Notes under the pieces: model-generated
What the model was told of the DNA's origin: nothing
Seen by the model: the letters and a program-made list of their open reading frames with translations, nothing else
The model's database searches: none
Assembly: GCA_045110475.1 (NCBI GenBank)
Contig: JBGCGC010000005.1
Location: forward strand, 1-64,000
Reading direction: 5' to 3'
From: Granulosicoccus sp045110475
Lineage (GTDB): Bacteria; Pseudomonadota; Gammaproteobacteria; Granulosicoccales; Granulosicoccaceae
Length of the DNA stretch: 64,000 bases
Position numbers and translations under genes: made by a program
Part shown: piece after piece, positions 51,753 through 61,920 of the stretch
Layout: the number at the start of each line of letters is the position of its first letter
Numbering within the stretch: position 1 is the stretch's first letter

Positions 51753-52271
51753 ATGAGTTCACCATCTTTCAAGTCCCTGAATATCGCTGTTCTCACCATC
51801 TCCGACACCCGTGGTGAAGATGAGGATATATCCGGCAAGCTGCTGGTTGATAAGCTGAGCGAAGCGGGTCACCGCAACTATGAGAAAGCGATAGTTCGCG
51901 ACGACAAGTACGCTATTCGGGCGGTTGTGTCACGTTGGATAAATGACCCTGATGTGGATGTAGTGCTCACCACAGGGGGTACCGGAGTTACCGGCCGAGA
52001 CGGTACACCGGAGGCAATCAAGCCACTACTGGACAAGGAAATTGAGGGCTTTGGCGAAATGTTTCGTGTGCTTTCGTATGAGGATATCAAAACCTCTACG
52101 CTGCAATCACGGGCGCTGGCAGGTGTCGCCAATGCAACCTATCTTTTCGTCTTGCCCGGTTCCAGCAGCGCCTGCGGCACCGCCTGGGAGAAACTGATCA
52201 GCGAGCAACTTGATAACCGAACGCGTCCGTGTAATCTGGTGATGCTCATGCCGCGATTAAAGGAAGTATAA
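51753..52271 (+). CDS. moaB: Molybdenum cofactor biosynthesis protein B
   Basis: 172-residue MoCF-domain protein, starting LNIAVLTISDTRGEDEDISG and carrying the molybdopterin-binding TTGGTGVTGRDGTPEA. The C-terminus has LPGSSSACGTAWEKLIS. The fold adenylylates molybdopterin in MogA relatives, while the role of E. coli MoaB is less clear. No other molybdenum genes are in the window. Divergent from rluB. Confidence 0.92.
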   Translation: MSSPSFKSLNIAVLTISDTRGEDEDISGKLLVDKLSEAGHRNYEKAIVRDDKYAIRAVVSRWINDPDVDVVLTTGGTGVTGRDGTPEAIKPLLDKEIEGFGEMFRVLSYEDIKTSTLQSRALAGVANATYLFVLPGSSSACGTAWEKLISEQLDNRTRPCNLVMLMPRLKEV

Positions 52272-52297
52272 GCTCTGCCAAGCAATTCACTGACACG

Positions 52298-53137
52298 TTA
52301 CCAGCCCCGATTGTCCTTGATTTTTTCGTAGGCTTTCTGGATGTTCTGTGTCTTGTCGGTAGCAAGTTTTATCATCTCTTCCGGCAAGCCCTTGGACACG
52401 AGTTTATCGGGGTGATGCTGACTCATCAATCGGCGGTAGGCCCGTTTAACCGTTGCCTTGTCATCACTCGGTTCCACTCCCAGCGCCTTGTAGGCATCCC
52501 TGACTGACAACGCCTCGGAGCCTGGCGCCTGTGACCGACTGCCCGAGCTATGATTACCACCTGATGCCCCAGCGCCCATCATTCCCATACTGAACCTGAC
52601 CAGCATCTCCAGCTGACGAAACGTTGGCTCGGTAAAGCCAAGTACCGCCGCTACCTTTAACAGCGCCAGTTCCTCTTCGGGCGACATGACGCCATCAGCC
52701 AAGGCGGCCTGTATCTGTATTTCCAGAAACATGCGATACAGGCTGGTACGTCGTTGGCACTCCTGGCGAAACTGCAACACCAGCGGCTCGGCATCGAATC
52801 CGGGTTGTTTGCCCTCGTTAAACAGCTTGATGGCAGCCTGACGCAACTCGCTGTCGAGCTTCATCTGTTTCATGACCGCTTCGGCCAGAGCAATCTCTGT
52901 GGGATGGACGTGCCCATCGGCCTTGGCGATATAGCCCATAACGGAAAAAGTCGCCGTAAAAAAAGCCATCTTGATACGTTCGGCTTCACCTGGCGGCAGA
53001 TCCTCATCAGCAACCTCGTGTGTCAGCGATGCTTTCATGCCCTTGTCGAAGGTATGGCCAAGCGCTGCGCCCAGCACAGCACCCAGAGGCCCGCCGATCA
53101 TGAAGCCAAAGGCACCACCAAGAAGCTTTCCCCACAT
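52298..53137 (-). CDS. djlA: DnaJ-like membrane protein DjlA
   Basis: 279 residues in three parts. A Gly-rich transmembrane segment (GGAFGFMIGGPLGAVLGAAL) lies at the N-terminus. A TerB-like domain covers about residues 50-165, with GYIAKADGHVHPTEIALAEA. A J-domain ends the protein (AYKALGVEPSDDKATVKRAY then LMSQHHPDKLV, with the HPD motif). It acts as a DnaK co-chaperone at the inner membrane. Confidence 0.93.
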   Translation of the reverse strand: MWGKLLGGAFGFMIGGPLGAVLGAALGHTFDKGMKASLTHEVADEDLPPGEAERIKMAFFTATFSVMGYIAKADGHVHPTEIALAEAVMKQMKLDSELRQAAIKLFNEGKQPGFDAEPLVLQFRQECQRRTSLYRMFLEIQIQAALADGVMSPEEELALLKVAAVLGFTEPTFRQLEMLVRFSMGMMGAGASGGNHSSGSRSQAPGSEALSVRDAYKALGVEPSDDKATVKRAYRRLMSQHHPDKLVSKGLPEEMIKLATDKTQNIQKAYEKIKDNRGW

Positions 53138-53181
53138 TGATTCGGTATCTCTTAAGTCGGATTTTTGTCGTGAGTGATAGT

Positions 53182-54324
53182 CTAACGCTGTGGCTCGGTT
53201 ACATCCGCCAGTTCGCGCAGCAACGTGGTGGCAAAGACCCCTGGATGGAGCGAGAATGTCAGTTCGAGAGCATCATCGCTGACCCATCGATACTGCAGTG
53301 CCTCTGCCCGGGCACGCAAGGCGCGTCGTTCCTGAGCCAATCCTGCCCGTTCCAACCCGTCACAAAGATCTGCCACAGTTTGCAGATGTAAGGCTTCGAA
53401 TTCTGCACTTGCACCAGTGGCAGCGCTTCGCCCACGTCCCCACCAGGGAGCGCTGGGATGAATATCGAAACTGCCAAGTCGGCACTCCAGCGAGGCGCCC
53501 TGCCCGGTAACACTGGCGTCGCTGTTTTCGTTGTCACTGGCTGTGAGGAAAAAGCTGCGGCTGCCATCAAGAACAGCCGGCTCTCCTGCCAGCAAATGCT
53601 GCCAGCTTGCATCACGGACGCGTGCAGCACTCAGGGTATTGAACACGGCACTTCGTGCTGCTGATAACCACAGACTGCGCTGTTGTCGGGAGCATCGTTT
53701 GCGCGGTCTGGCAAACCATTGTCGCGCCCGATGCAGATTCTGTGCGCCTGACCCGAATCGCTGCGTTCCGATATGGTTGGGGAATCCGTGGTCGATGATC
53801 AAGCCGATACGAGCACCGACCGCTTGCCTGAAAAGTTGACTTTCAGTCTCATGTGGTCGGACGTTGCTCAGAGTAATGGCGAAACGATTGCATTGATGTG
53901 CGCCGCGTTTAAGCTTGCGCAGGTGTCGCACACTTTGCTTAAGTTTCAGTGCCTTTACATACCCATTGGTACCTCCCCACTCGGCTTGTTCAGATTCATT
54001 GAACTGCCGCACCGACTGCTCGAATAGCGTCGAATCGGCAGGCGTTCTGACACTGAACCACTGTGTGGACACTGAATGCCGGTCTTTCAAACCGCACAGG
54101 CCCACATCCGCCGAATTCACCGCATAACATGCCTGCAGGACGCTGGACACTTCATCGGTGTTCATGGCAGTTTTTTCGATTTGCAGATACAGGTGCTCCC
54201 CAGTATCGGAAAAATCGAGATCAAGCACTTCATCGACGCAGAAATCGGCCGCCTGCTGCTTCAATTGTGCGCTGAACAAGGGTGTGCCATGGGCAGCAGG
54301 TGGATCGGTGATATCGCTGTTCAT
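53182..54324 (-). CDS. truD: tRNA pseudouridine(13) synthase TruD
   Basis: 380 residues. The catalytic aspartate sits in VGLCGLKDRHSVSTQWFSV, and the TruD-specific insertion contains LIIDHGFPNHIGTQRFG. Earlier landmarks are FCVDEVLDLDFS and HLYLQIEKTAMNTDEV. I use ATG 54324 (MNSDITDPP); a GTG four codons upstream is also in frame. Leftward gene following djlA after a 44-base gap. Confidence 0.94.
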   Translation of the reverse strand: MNSDITDPPAAHGTPLFSAQLKQQAADFCVDEVLDLDFSDTGEHLYLQIEKTAMNTDEVSSVLQACYAVNSADVGLCGLKDRHSVSTQWFSVRTPADSTLFEQSVRQFNESEQAEWGGTNGYVKALKLKQSVRHLRKLKRGAHQCNRFAITLSNVRPHETESQLFRQAVGARIGLIIDHGFPNHIGTQRFGSGAQNLHRARQWFARPRKRCSRQQRSLWLSAARSAVFNTLSAARVRDASWQHLLAGEPAVLDGSRSFFLTASDNENSDASVTGQGASLECRLGSFDIHPSAPWWGRGRSAATGASAEFEALHLQTVADLCDGLERAGLAQERRALRARAEALQYRWVSDDALELTFSLHPGVFATTLLRELADVTEPQR

Positions 54325-54433
54325 CGTCGGAGACACAGGCAGGTTATACGGTGGCTTGCGCCATACATTTTAAAACCAAGGGAGCTGGCAGGCGGTACAA
54401 TAGCCTATTACACACTATTAGATAAGGATTGAC

Positions 54434-54757
54434 ATGTCAGGATATGCGCGTCTGAGCTGCGATGATGCTTACCAGTTATTGCTCGATGGCCCGGTCAATA
54501 TTATCGATATCCGCGACGAGGAAAGCTTTAATGCAGGACGGATTACCGACGCTGTGCACGTGGACAATTCGGGCGTGCAGAATTTCATCAACGATGCCGA
54601 TACCAGTATTCCGTTGATTGTTTGCTGCTATCACGGCAACATGAGCCAGAGCGCCGGGGCCTATCTGGCTGAAAAAGGCTTCGATACGGTCTATAGCCTT
54701 GACGGTGGTTTTGCAGAGTGGTCGGCAAAATTTCCGGATGATTGTGAACCAGATTAG
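54434..54757 (+). CDS. glpE: Single-domain rhodanese, thiosulfate sulfurtransferase GlpE
   Basis: 107 residues. Typical GlpE order: LSCDDAYQLLLDGPVNIIDI at the start, then the active loop VCCYHGNMSQSAGAYLAEKG with the catalytic Cys before YHGN, then YSLDGGFAEW. Cytoplasmic. Second sulfurtransferase in the window, unrelated in layout to the two-domain RhdA. Confidence 0.93.
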   Translation: MSGYARLSCDDAYQLLLDGPVNIIDIRDEESFNAGRITDAVHVDNSGVQNFINDADTSIPLIVCCYHGNMSQSAGAYLAEKGFDTVYSLDGGFAEWSAKFPDDCEPD

Positions 54758-54977
54758 TGGGTCACAGGACATCACCCTGCGCAGTGCTCCTTAGTAATAT
54801 TTTCACACCCCCACAACTTTGCCGCTGCAGTCGCATAATGTAGTGGGGAGGTACCGCCATCAGGAAAGCGGGCGGCAAAACCTTACGCGAGCACTGTGGA
54901 GTGCCGGTGTGCGGTCGATACCAAAGGAGCGCTATGGGTCCGACTTGGAAGCATTTCAATTCACAAGGAACGAGCAG

Positions 54978-56840
54978 TTGATTCAACGACCGGCAAATTC
55001 ACACAAACTGGACACAATCGCGATTCTTATCGCGATGCTCGTCAGTCTGTTTGCGTCGGCGGGTCATGCACGTTCTACTTTGCTAGTTCAAGGTGTCGAC
55101 GGCGAGCTGGCTGAAAACATTCGTTTGCTGGTTACCCAACCCCCCGAGCGCAGTAACGAACGTCAATTCAGACGATACATCGATGGGCTGCCAGAACAGG
55201 CAGTTACAGCATTGAGCGCTTATGGCTACTACGCTGCCGAAGCGGTGATCAGTGTGGACGAGGTTGCCCCGCCTGCTCCGAAAAAAGGCGCCGAGAAAAT
55301 TGCAGATCAGATTGGTGGCGCCATTAAAGGCAAGCCTGAGACAAAAGACACAGCACCTGCGGGTGAGACCATCACCCAAGTCACCATATCCGTTACGTTG
55401 AACAAGCCAGTCACCATTCAGGCACTGTCACTGGGTGTTGAATATGCTGATGACAACAATAGTGACTTTGATGACGTGCTCAACGAGGTTCGCACGCAGC
55501 TCAAGCAAGGTAAGGTGTTTGTGTCTGCAAACTACGAATCGGCAAAGTCCGCCTTGCTTTCCCGAGCGCAGGATCTTGGCTATTTCGATTTCGAATTTAC
55601 CAGTACGCAAGTGCGCGTCAGCCGTCGTGCCAACTCAGCCGACGTCACACTGCAGGCAACTGTTGGTGAGCGCTTTACATTTGGCGATATTCTTTTCAAA
55701 CAACGCACGTTCAGTGAATCGTTCATGAATCGCTGGTCACCTTTTCAGAGCGGTGATCCTTACCAGGCTCAACTCATCGGCGAGTTAACGCAAAACCTGC
55801 AAAGCAGCGGTTACTTTTCAAGTGTCCGTGTACGCCCTCTGATTGACCCACGATACGAACAGACGGTACCAGTGACAGTGGATCTCACCCAGCGTGAACA
55901 GAATCAGGTGGGCATCGGCATTGGCTACTCAACCGACACAGAACTACGCGGCAAACTCACGTGGGGAAGACCTTTGATCAATTCCCGCGGCCATTCTGCA
56001 GAATTTGAATTTGAGGTTTCTCGCGACATACAAAGTGCAGGTTTTGCTTACCGCATTCCACGAGACACACAGCCCTTGTACAACTACTGGGGCGCTGAGT
56101 ACGGCTTGAAGAATGATCAGAGGGATGATTTCGACAGCTTCCTGAGCAAGCTGAACTTCCAGCGCGCCACGCGCACACCGCGTGGCTGGAACGAGTCCAT
56201 TTTTTTTCGATGGGAACGTGAGCGCTCCACAATCGGTGATGTTGAGCTGGATACGGATCTGGTCATGCCGGGTGTCAGCTACTCACGAAACCGAAGCAAA
56301 GGCAAACCCTTTACGACATGGGGACAAGCGATCAGTTTTGAACTGAAGGGAGGTTCCGAGCAATTTCTATCCACTATAAATTTTCTCAAGGCAGAGGGTA
56401 GTTTTCGTTATTTGCGGGCAGTATCTGACAGGAACACCCTTATAGGCTCCGTTCAGTATGGTGCTATTCATTCGAGTAACGACGATGAGGTGCCGCTGTC
56501 ACAACGCTTTTTTGCCGGTGGTGACCGTACGGTTCGTGGCTTTGCGTTTCGGGATATATCACCACGCAACAACGACGGCGAAGCCATAGGTGGTGTTTAT
56601 CTGGAAGTATTAAGTCTTGAATACAACTATCGATTTGTCGACAGCTGGAGTGGCGCCTTGTTCAGTGATGCAGGTCGTGCGTTCAACAAATTCACTGAAG
56701 GGTATAGCGTCGGTGCAGGGTTTGGTGTGCGCTGGCAATCACCGGTCGGCCCTTTTCGTCTGGATATTGCCGCGCCCATCAGCGACAATGACACGGGTGA
56801 TGTCCGCGTGCATATCTCCCTGGGATCCGAGTTCCAATAG
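54978..56840 (+). CDS. tamA: Translocation and assembly module outer membrane protein TamA
   Basis: Omp85-family protein pairing with TamB in outer membrane protein and lipid traffic. A signal peptide (IAILIAMLVSLFASAGHA) precedes POTRA domains over roughly residues 30-260, then a barrel with RFFAGGDRTVRGFAFRDISP, the Omp85 loop containing the conserved Arg-Gly-Phe, and a final strand ending in a phenylalanine-type end (VRVHISLGSEFQ). It has 620 residues. I start at TTG 54978, preceded by AAGGAA; the frame extends upstream without a signal peptide at its front. tamB follows 2 bases later. Confidence 0.92.
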   Translation: MIQRPANSHKLDTIAILIAMLVSLFASAGHARSTLLVQGVDGELAENIRLLVTQPPERSNERQFRRYIDGLPEQAVTALSAYGYYAAEAVISVDEVAPPAPKKGAEKIADQIGGAIKGKPETKDTAPAGETITQVTISVTLNKPVTIQALSLGVEYADDNNSDFDDVLNEVRTQLKQGKVFVSANYESAKSALLSRAQDLGYFDFEFTSTQVRVSRRANSADVTLQATVGERFTFGDILFKQRTFSESFMNRWSPFQSGDPYQAQLIGELTQNLQSSGYFSSVRVRPLIDPRYEQTVPVTVDLTQREQNQVGIGIGYSTDTELRGKLTWGRPLINSRGHSAEFEFEVSRDIQSAGFAYRIPRDTQPLYNYWGAEYGLKNDQRDDFDSFLSKLNFQRATRTPRGWNESIFFRWERERSTIGDVELDTDLVMPGVSYSRNRSKGKPFTTWGQAISFELKGGSEQFLSTINFLKAEGSFRYLRAVSDRNTLIGSVQYGAIHSSNDDEVPLSQRFFAGGDRTVRGFAFRDISPRNNDGEAIGGVYLEVLSLEYNYRFVDSWSGALFSDAGRAFNKFTEGYSVGAGFGVRWQSPVGPFRLDIAAPISDNDTGDVRVHISLGSEFQ

Positions 56841-56842
56841 AC

Positions 56843-59800
56843 ATGGATAATACTGATGTTATAGCCATCCAGGGCAAGCCTGGACGTTCATGGTTCAGAA
56901 CTCTGGGCCGTGGATTGCTCTGGACGGTACTACTGCTTCTGCTATTGATCGTGCTGTTGCTTGGGATTACCTATTGGCTTGCGGGAACCGACTCAGGGTT
57001 TGCGCGCATAAGCTCACTTGCCAATGAGCATGTGGCTGGTCTGAGCATCGAACAATCCGGCGGCAACCTGCGCGAAGGTATCAGCGCAGAATCGCTTAAC
57101 TTCAGTAACGATGCCATCGACATCAAAGCCGTTGGCTTAAGTTCCGGTTGGCAGTTGAAGTGCCTGATGCGCAAACGCTTTTGTCTGAACGATCTGCACA
57201 TCGAGACACTGGACGTTGTTACCAGGGCAACCGAGAAAAGCGACACGGATGTGCCACGAACCGGGCCTGTCGAGCTACCCTCCATTGGACTGCCCATTGA
57301 CGTCAGCATCAGCGATATTTCCATTGCGACGCTGAAGTTTCAAGGCCCTGACGATGCACCTTTACAGCTTGTTAACGACATTCGGCTGAGTGCAAGTACC
57401 GCGGCATCCGTGGTCACGATCTCTAACGTGTCGCTTGCCTATCAACAATTCAGGACACAACTGGCGGGCACCATCGAATTACAGAACGACTACCCGATAA
57501 ATCTGATTTTGGGTGTTAACGCCGACGACGTACTGCCTGAGTCGGTGCCTGAGGGCTCTGGTTCACAACCACTGCAGTTAAATTCGCAGCTCAGTGGTTC
57601 AGTAGCCGATCTGGTTGTTGACGCGACTATCAGCGGTGTTGTCGACGTCAGCATTAATGCCACGTTAAAGCCGCTTGAACAGAACCTGCCAGCCACCCTG
57701 TCCATTGCCAGCGATACGCTCGGATGGCCGATAACATCGAAAAGTCAGGTTCTCGCCAGCGATACAAGAATTGGCGTATCCGGCAGCATGGACGACTATG
57801 ATCTTTCACTAAGCACCACGGTCTCTGGCGAACAGTTACCCGAAACCGGCATCAGCATTACGGGAGTTGCCAATACGGAACGCGTGACCTTGCCCGGCAT
57901 TAGCGTCAATACACTGGGAGGAACAGCGAGCGGATCGGCACTGGTTTCACTCGCCGAGCCTATGGTCTGGAGCACAGACTGGCGTATCAGGAACATTGAT
58001 CCATCTCTGCAGGTGCCTGACTTGAGTGGTCTTCTAAACGGACGCGTCAAGGCAAATGGCGCCTTGTCTTCGGGTAAGTGGTCACTGAACCTGGAGCAGG
58101 CCACCATTGAGGGAGCACTGCGCGAACTGCCCTTTCGGCTTGATACAAAACTCGCCAAAGGTCTAAACGATCTATGGGTCATACAGCATGTTAATCTCGA
58201 GAACGATCGCAATCAGCTCAAGGCGCAAGGCATTGTTGGCGACACGCTGGATCTCAAGGCCGATATCAATCTGCCGCAGTTGCAGAATTTCATGCCGGGC
58301 CTTGCAGGTGGATTTGATGCAAAGCTGATTGTTGACGGCGCGTTGGCGACACCACATATCGTGGTTGATGCAAACGCTGAGGTCTTGCGCTTTAACGATA
58401 TTCTGGTTCAATCGCTAGCCATAACGGCAGACATTGAAGAGCTTTTTGTTCAGGACAGCACACTTGATATCAATGTGAATACCATCAGAGCCGGAGAAAA
58501 CACCGTAAGCGATGCCAATTTGTCGTTGACCGGCAGGCGTGTTGCACACCAGCTAGGGCTCAAGGCTGATGGCCCACAGAAGACCCGTATCGATCTTGCA
58601 CTCAGTGGCAATCTGGACGATTCCCTTAACTGGTCCGGTGTATTGGAGAAGGTTCAGGCTGCATTGCCCGGTCATTCACTCTCACTGGCAGAACCCGCCA
58701 TCATCAACTGGCAGAATGACGATCAGCAAGTGAGTGTCTCTCCACACTGCTGGAACCTTGCCGAGCGCTCCAGCCTCTGCCTGGAGGATGAATTCAATAC
58801 CGCAGCTTCCGGCAATACGAGTATTGCTCTGGACACCTACGCTCTGGACCAGCTTAACGCCTTCCTGCCGGAGAATACTCGTGTGGGTGGCGATCTTGGG
58901 GCCAATGTTGCACTTCGTTGGGGTGATAGTGGACCTGACGACAAAAGCGCTATCGTTTCGTTGACCATTGATGAGGCTACCGTTAAAACGGTTGACGGCT
59001 TTGGAGAGGCTGTGGCCTTTGGTTACGACACTATTGCTGTGGATGCTGACGTAGCTCCCGATGATGCTAACGGCACGATCAAACTGAGTTCTCAACGGCT
59101 GGGCAACGCACAATTTTCCGCGCAGCTTGACCCTTCCAATGCCGATAGCCCTCTCAGCGGCACCATTGCACTCGATGGCCTGCAACTTGAAATTGCCAAG
59201 GCCTTTCTACCGGATTTTGATGAAGTCAGCGGTACCCTGAGCGCAGCGGGCAAGCTCGGGGGCGTACTAAGCGCACCGCAGTACAACGGTAATGTCGTTC
59301 TTGATTCACCCATCCTGGAAGCTGAAATTCTGCCCTTGCCCATTACCGGTGGCAGGGTTGTAGCGCGCATTAACGGACAAAGCCTGGCGCTCGAAGGACA
59401 GATCCTCAGCAACGACGGTCAGATCGGTGTCACCGGACGTGGAACACTCGACCCGCAGAACTGGAACGCTGACGTCACTCTGACAGGCGAAAACCTGAGT
59501 ATTCAAAGCGATCCCCTGCAAGAGTCCAACGTCAATCACAACATCCGAATCGAGGCCAATCCGCGCCGACTATCAGTCTCAGGCGATGTCGACGTTCCGT
59601 TCGCAGTTATCGATGTTGCAGAACTCCCGCAAGGTGCTGCTACGGTGTCCAGCGATATCGTCGTCATTGAAGACATTGAAGAGGAAACTGCCGCTGATGA
59701 GGCCAAGTCGGAACTCAATATGAGCGTCGCTCTCGATATATCGCTGGGTGATGAGGTGTCGTTGTCGGCTTACGGACTGACTGCCAATCTAACAGGAGAT

Positions 59801-60433
59801 ATGGATCTACAGATACGTGGATCCAGACCACCACAACTGGGCGGTGAAATTCGGGTGGTTGACGGCATATTCAAAAAATATGGTCAGGATCTAGAGGCCA
59901 ACGGCCAGATTATATTTGTCGGTCCAGTGGAAGGCGCGCGTCTGGACATCGACGCTATCAGGTTGATTGAAAATGAAGAGCCCGAACGCGAAGCCGGTTT
60001 GCGCATTCAGGGAACCGTAGCCACACCGGAAATAACGCTCTTTACCAATCCCGCTGACAAAAATCAGGACGCCATTCTCTCCTACATCATTCTGGGCAGA
60101 GATATCAATGAGGCTAGTGACCAGGAAGCGGATCTGGTGCAAACCGCCGCTCTGGCGCTCGCGGTCAGAGGCGGCAAGAGTATTGGCGGCGGCCTGGCCA
60201 ATGCTCTGGGCGTGAAGGAATTCGGACTGGAAACCCGCGGAAGCGGCGACAACGCAGAGCTTATCGTCAGTGGACGGATTAATGATCGTCTGCTGCTGAG
60301 TTATGGCCGTGGTGTATTCGATTCGCAAAGCACACTCTCCCTGCGCTACGATCTGACGAAAAAACTCTACCTGGAGGCGGCGACCAGTGCAGCGGAAAGC
60401 GCTGCTGATCTTTTCTACTCGTTTTCGTTCTAG
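56843..60433 (+). CDS. tamB: Translocation and assembly module inner membrane protein TamB
   Basis: 1196 residues, one of the AsmA-like bridge proteins spanning the periplasm. An N-terminal helix (LLWTVLLLLLLIVLLLGITY) anchors it. The long middle is repetitive beta structure, rich in Asp, Asn, Leu and Ile, with many short repeats of the form G-x-L-x-L-x-G. The C-terminal DUF490 region includes GEIRVVDGIFKKYGQDL, FTNPADKNQDAILSYIILGR and LSLRYDLTKKLYLEA. E. coli TamB has about 1259 residues. Confidence 0.93.
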   Translation: MDNTDVIAIQGKPGRSWFRTLGRGLLWTVLLLLLLIVLLLGITYWLAGTDSGFARISSLANEHVAGLSIEQSGGNLREGISAESLNFSNDAIDIKAVGLSSGWQLKCLMRKRFCLNDLHIETLDVVTRATEKSDTDVPRTGPVELPSIGLPIDVSISDISIATLKFQGPDDAPLQLVNDIRLSASTAASVVTISNVSLAYQQFRTQLAGTIELQNDYPINLILGVNADDVLPESVPEGSGSQPLQLNSQLSGSVADLVVDATISGVVDVSINATLKPLEQNLPATLSIASDTLGWPITSKSQVLASDTRIGVSGSMDDYDLSLSTTVSGEQLPETGISITGVANTERVTLPGISVNTLGGTASGSALVSLAEPMVWSTDWRIRNIDPSLQVPDLSGLLNGRVKANGALSSGKWSLNLEQATIEGALRELPFRLDTKLAKGLNDLWVIQHVNLENDRNQLKAQGIVGDTLDLKADINLPQLQNFMPGLAGGFDAKLIVDGALATPHIVVDANAEVLRFNDILVQSLAITADIEELFVQDSTLDINVNTIRAGENTVSDANLSLTGRRVAHQLGLKADGPQKTRIDLALSGNLDDSLNWSGVLEKVQAALPGHSLSLAEPAIINWQNDDQQVSVSPHCWNLAERSSLCLEDEFNTAASGNTSIALDTYALDQLNAFLPENTRVGGDLGANVALRWGDSGPDDKSAIVSLTIDEATVKTVDGFGEAVAFGYDTIAVDADVAPDDANGTIKLSSQRLGNAQFSAQLDPSNADSPLSGTIALDGLQLEIAKAFLPDFDEVSGTLSAAGKLGGVLSAPQYNGNVVLDSPILEAEILPLPITGGRVVARINGQSLALEGQILSNDGQIGVTGRGTLDPQNWNADVTLTGENLSIQSDPLQESNVNHNIRIEANPRRLSVSGDVDVPFAVIDVAELPQGAATVSSDIVVIEDIEEETAADEAKSELNMSVALDISLGDEVSLSAYGLTANLTGDMDLQIRGSRPPQLGGEIRVVDGIFKKYGQDLEANGQIIFVGPVEGARLDIDAIRLIENEEPEREAGLRIQGTVATPEITLFTNPADKNQDAILSYIILGRDINEASDQEADLVQTAALALAVRGGKSIGGGLANALGVKEFGLETRGSGDNAELIVSGRINDRLLLSYGRGVFDSQSTLSLRYDLTKKLYLEAATSAAESAADLFYSFSF

Positions 60434-60485
60434 TGACAAGCGTGCCACACTGTGCAGACGATTTACTGATAGGGCACCAGCAAAG

Positions 60486-61643
60486 ATGAGCAGCACACCC
60501 GAACACCTGTACATCGATACCGAAGATGCCCTTGTAGCGCTGTGCGAGAAGCTACGCAAACGACCCTATGTAGCTATCGATACGGAATTTCTGCGCGAAC
60601 GCACCTACCGCCCGGAGCTATGTCTGGTGCAGATAAAGCACGAAGAGATTCTCGCCTGTATCGATACCATTGCCCTCGAACAGCTCGATGCTCTGGTGCA
60701 ATTGCTCATGGACGACAGCGTGGTGAAGGTTTTTCACGCAGCTTCGCAGGATCTTGAAATCTTCTACCTGTTGTGCAAAGCGGTACCAAAACCCATTTTT
60801 GACACACAGATTGCCGCCCCGCTACTCGGCTATGGCGAGCAGATCGGCTATGGCAATCTGGTCAGGGAACATCTGGGCCTTGAGCTTGCCAAGACGCACA
60901 CCCGAGCGGACTGGACTCGCCGTCCATTACCCGCCAACCAGATTAACTATGCACTTGATGACGTTATCTATCTGGAACAACTTTATGTCGACATGTTCAA
61001 GCAGCTTGGCGACCTGAATCGTCTTGAGTGGTTAGAACCGGAGTTCGCTGAATGGGAAAATCCTGAAAAGTATGACCAGCCTGCTGGCACACGCTGGAAG
61101 AAGATGCGAAACATTCAGCGATTCAAGGGTGAGAGTCTGGCCATCATTCAGCAAATGGCCGCCTGGCGCGAAATCAAGGCCCGTGAATTGAATCAGCCGC
61201 GTAACTGGCTACTCAAGGACGACATCTTACTGACTCTGGCCCAGCAACGTCCCGACAGCGACGCCGAACTGGGACATATTCGCAGTCTCGACAAAAAGAC
61301 ACGGGAACGCTTTGGTGATGAATTATTGAGCATCATTGCTGACGGGCGTGGAGCAACTCCAGAGCCACTGCCGCCGTTTGCAAAAAAACAGAAGCTCAAT
61401 GCGGCCAACCTTGCCAGACTACAGCTACTCAACGCCTGGGTGCATCAACGTGCTCACGAACTCAACATTGCCCCCGGGCTTTTGGCACCGCAGAAAACAC
61501 TGGAAAAAATGGTAACAGGAGAAGGTCGCAGTGCTCTGAAAGGCTGGCGTGATGCCCTGTTAGGACAGGATTTAACAGCATTGCTTGAGGGGCGCGTGTC
61601 ATTGGCAAGTGCGTCACACGGTTTGGAACTCCGTCAGATTTGA
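60486..61643 (+). CDS. rnd: Ribonuclease D
   Basis: DEDDy 3'-5' exonuclease for tRNA 3' maturation. Exo I is YVAIDTEFLRERTYRPELCL, Exo II is VFHAASQDLEIFYLL and Exo III YALDDVIYLEQLY. Two HRDC-type domains follow (about residues 215-290 and 300-375). It has 385 residues. I start at ATG 60486 (MSSTPEHLYIDTED), since a longer in-frame form would overlap tamB. Confidence 0.94.
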   Translation: MSSTPEHLYIDTEDALVALCEKLRKRPYVAIDTEFLRERTYRPELCLVQIKHEEILACIDTIALEQLDALVQLLMDDSVVKVFHAASQDLEIFYLLCKAVPKPIFDTQIAAPLLGYGEQIGYGNLVREHLGLELAKTHTRADWTRRPLPANQINYALDDVIYLEQLYVDMFKQLGDLNRLEWLEPEFAEWENPEKYDQPAGTRWKKMRNIQRFKGESLAIIQQMAAWREIKARELNQPRNWLLKDDILLTLAQQRPDSDAELGHIRSLDKKTRERFGDELLSIIADGRGATPEPLPPFAKKQKLNAANLARLQLLNAWVHQRAHELNIAPGLLAPQKTLEKMVTGEGRSALKGWRDALLGQDLTALLEGRVSLASASHGLELRQI

Positions 61644-61684
61644 ACAATCGTAAATTTGTCATTACGTGCTGGAATACCAACATT

Positions 61685-61717
61685 CGAGGGGGCAGATTGC
61701 TTAAACTTGCCCTCTCG
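61685..61717 (+). other. Hairpin in the rnd downstream gap
   Basis: CGAGGGGGCA (61685-61694) and TGCCCTCTCG (61708-61717) can pair at 9 of 10 positions around a 13-base loop, 42 bases after the rnd stop. Only TTGATTG follows, so it is at best a weak intrinsic terminator or a 3' end stabiliser. The rest of the 277-base gap up to 61920 shows no further structure or frame I can support. Confidence 0.3.
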
Positions 61718-61920
61718 TTGATTGAGGTCTCTTGATCGCAACGCTCAGCAGTGATAAGCACATCACACTTCTCAGAGCGCGGCGATTGACAGCAAACCTC
61801 AGCCGACGATAATCATGAATAGCGTGCATGATGACACTCCCGAAGACGGCAAGGCGGTAAGGCAGTAGTCGGATTAGCAGGGGCTCGCTAACCCACAAGC
61901 CCTTTAAGCAGAAATTATCC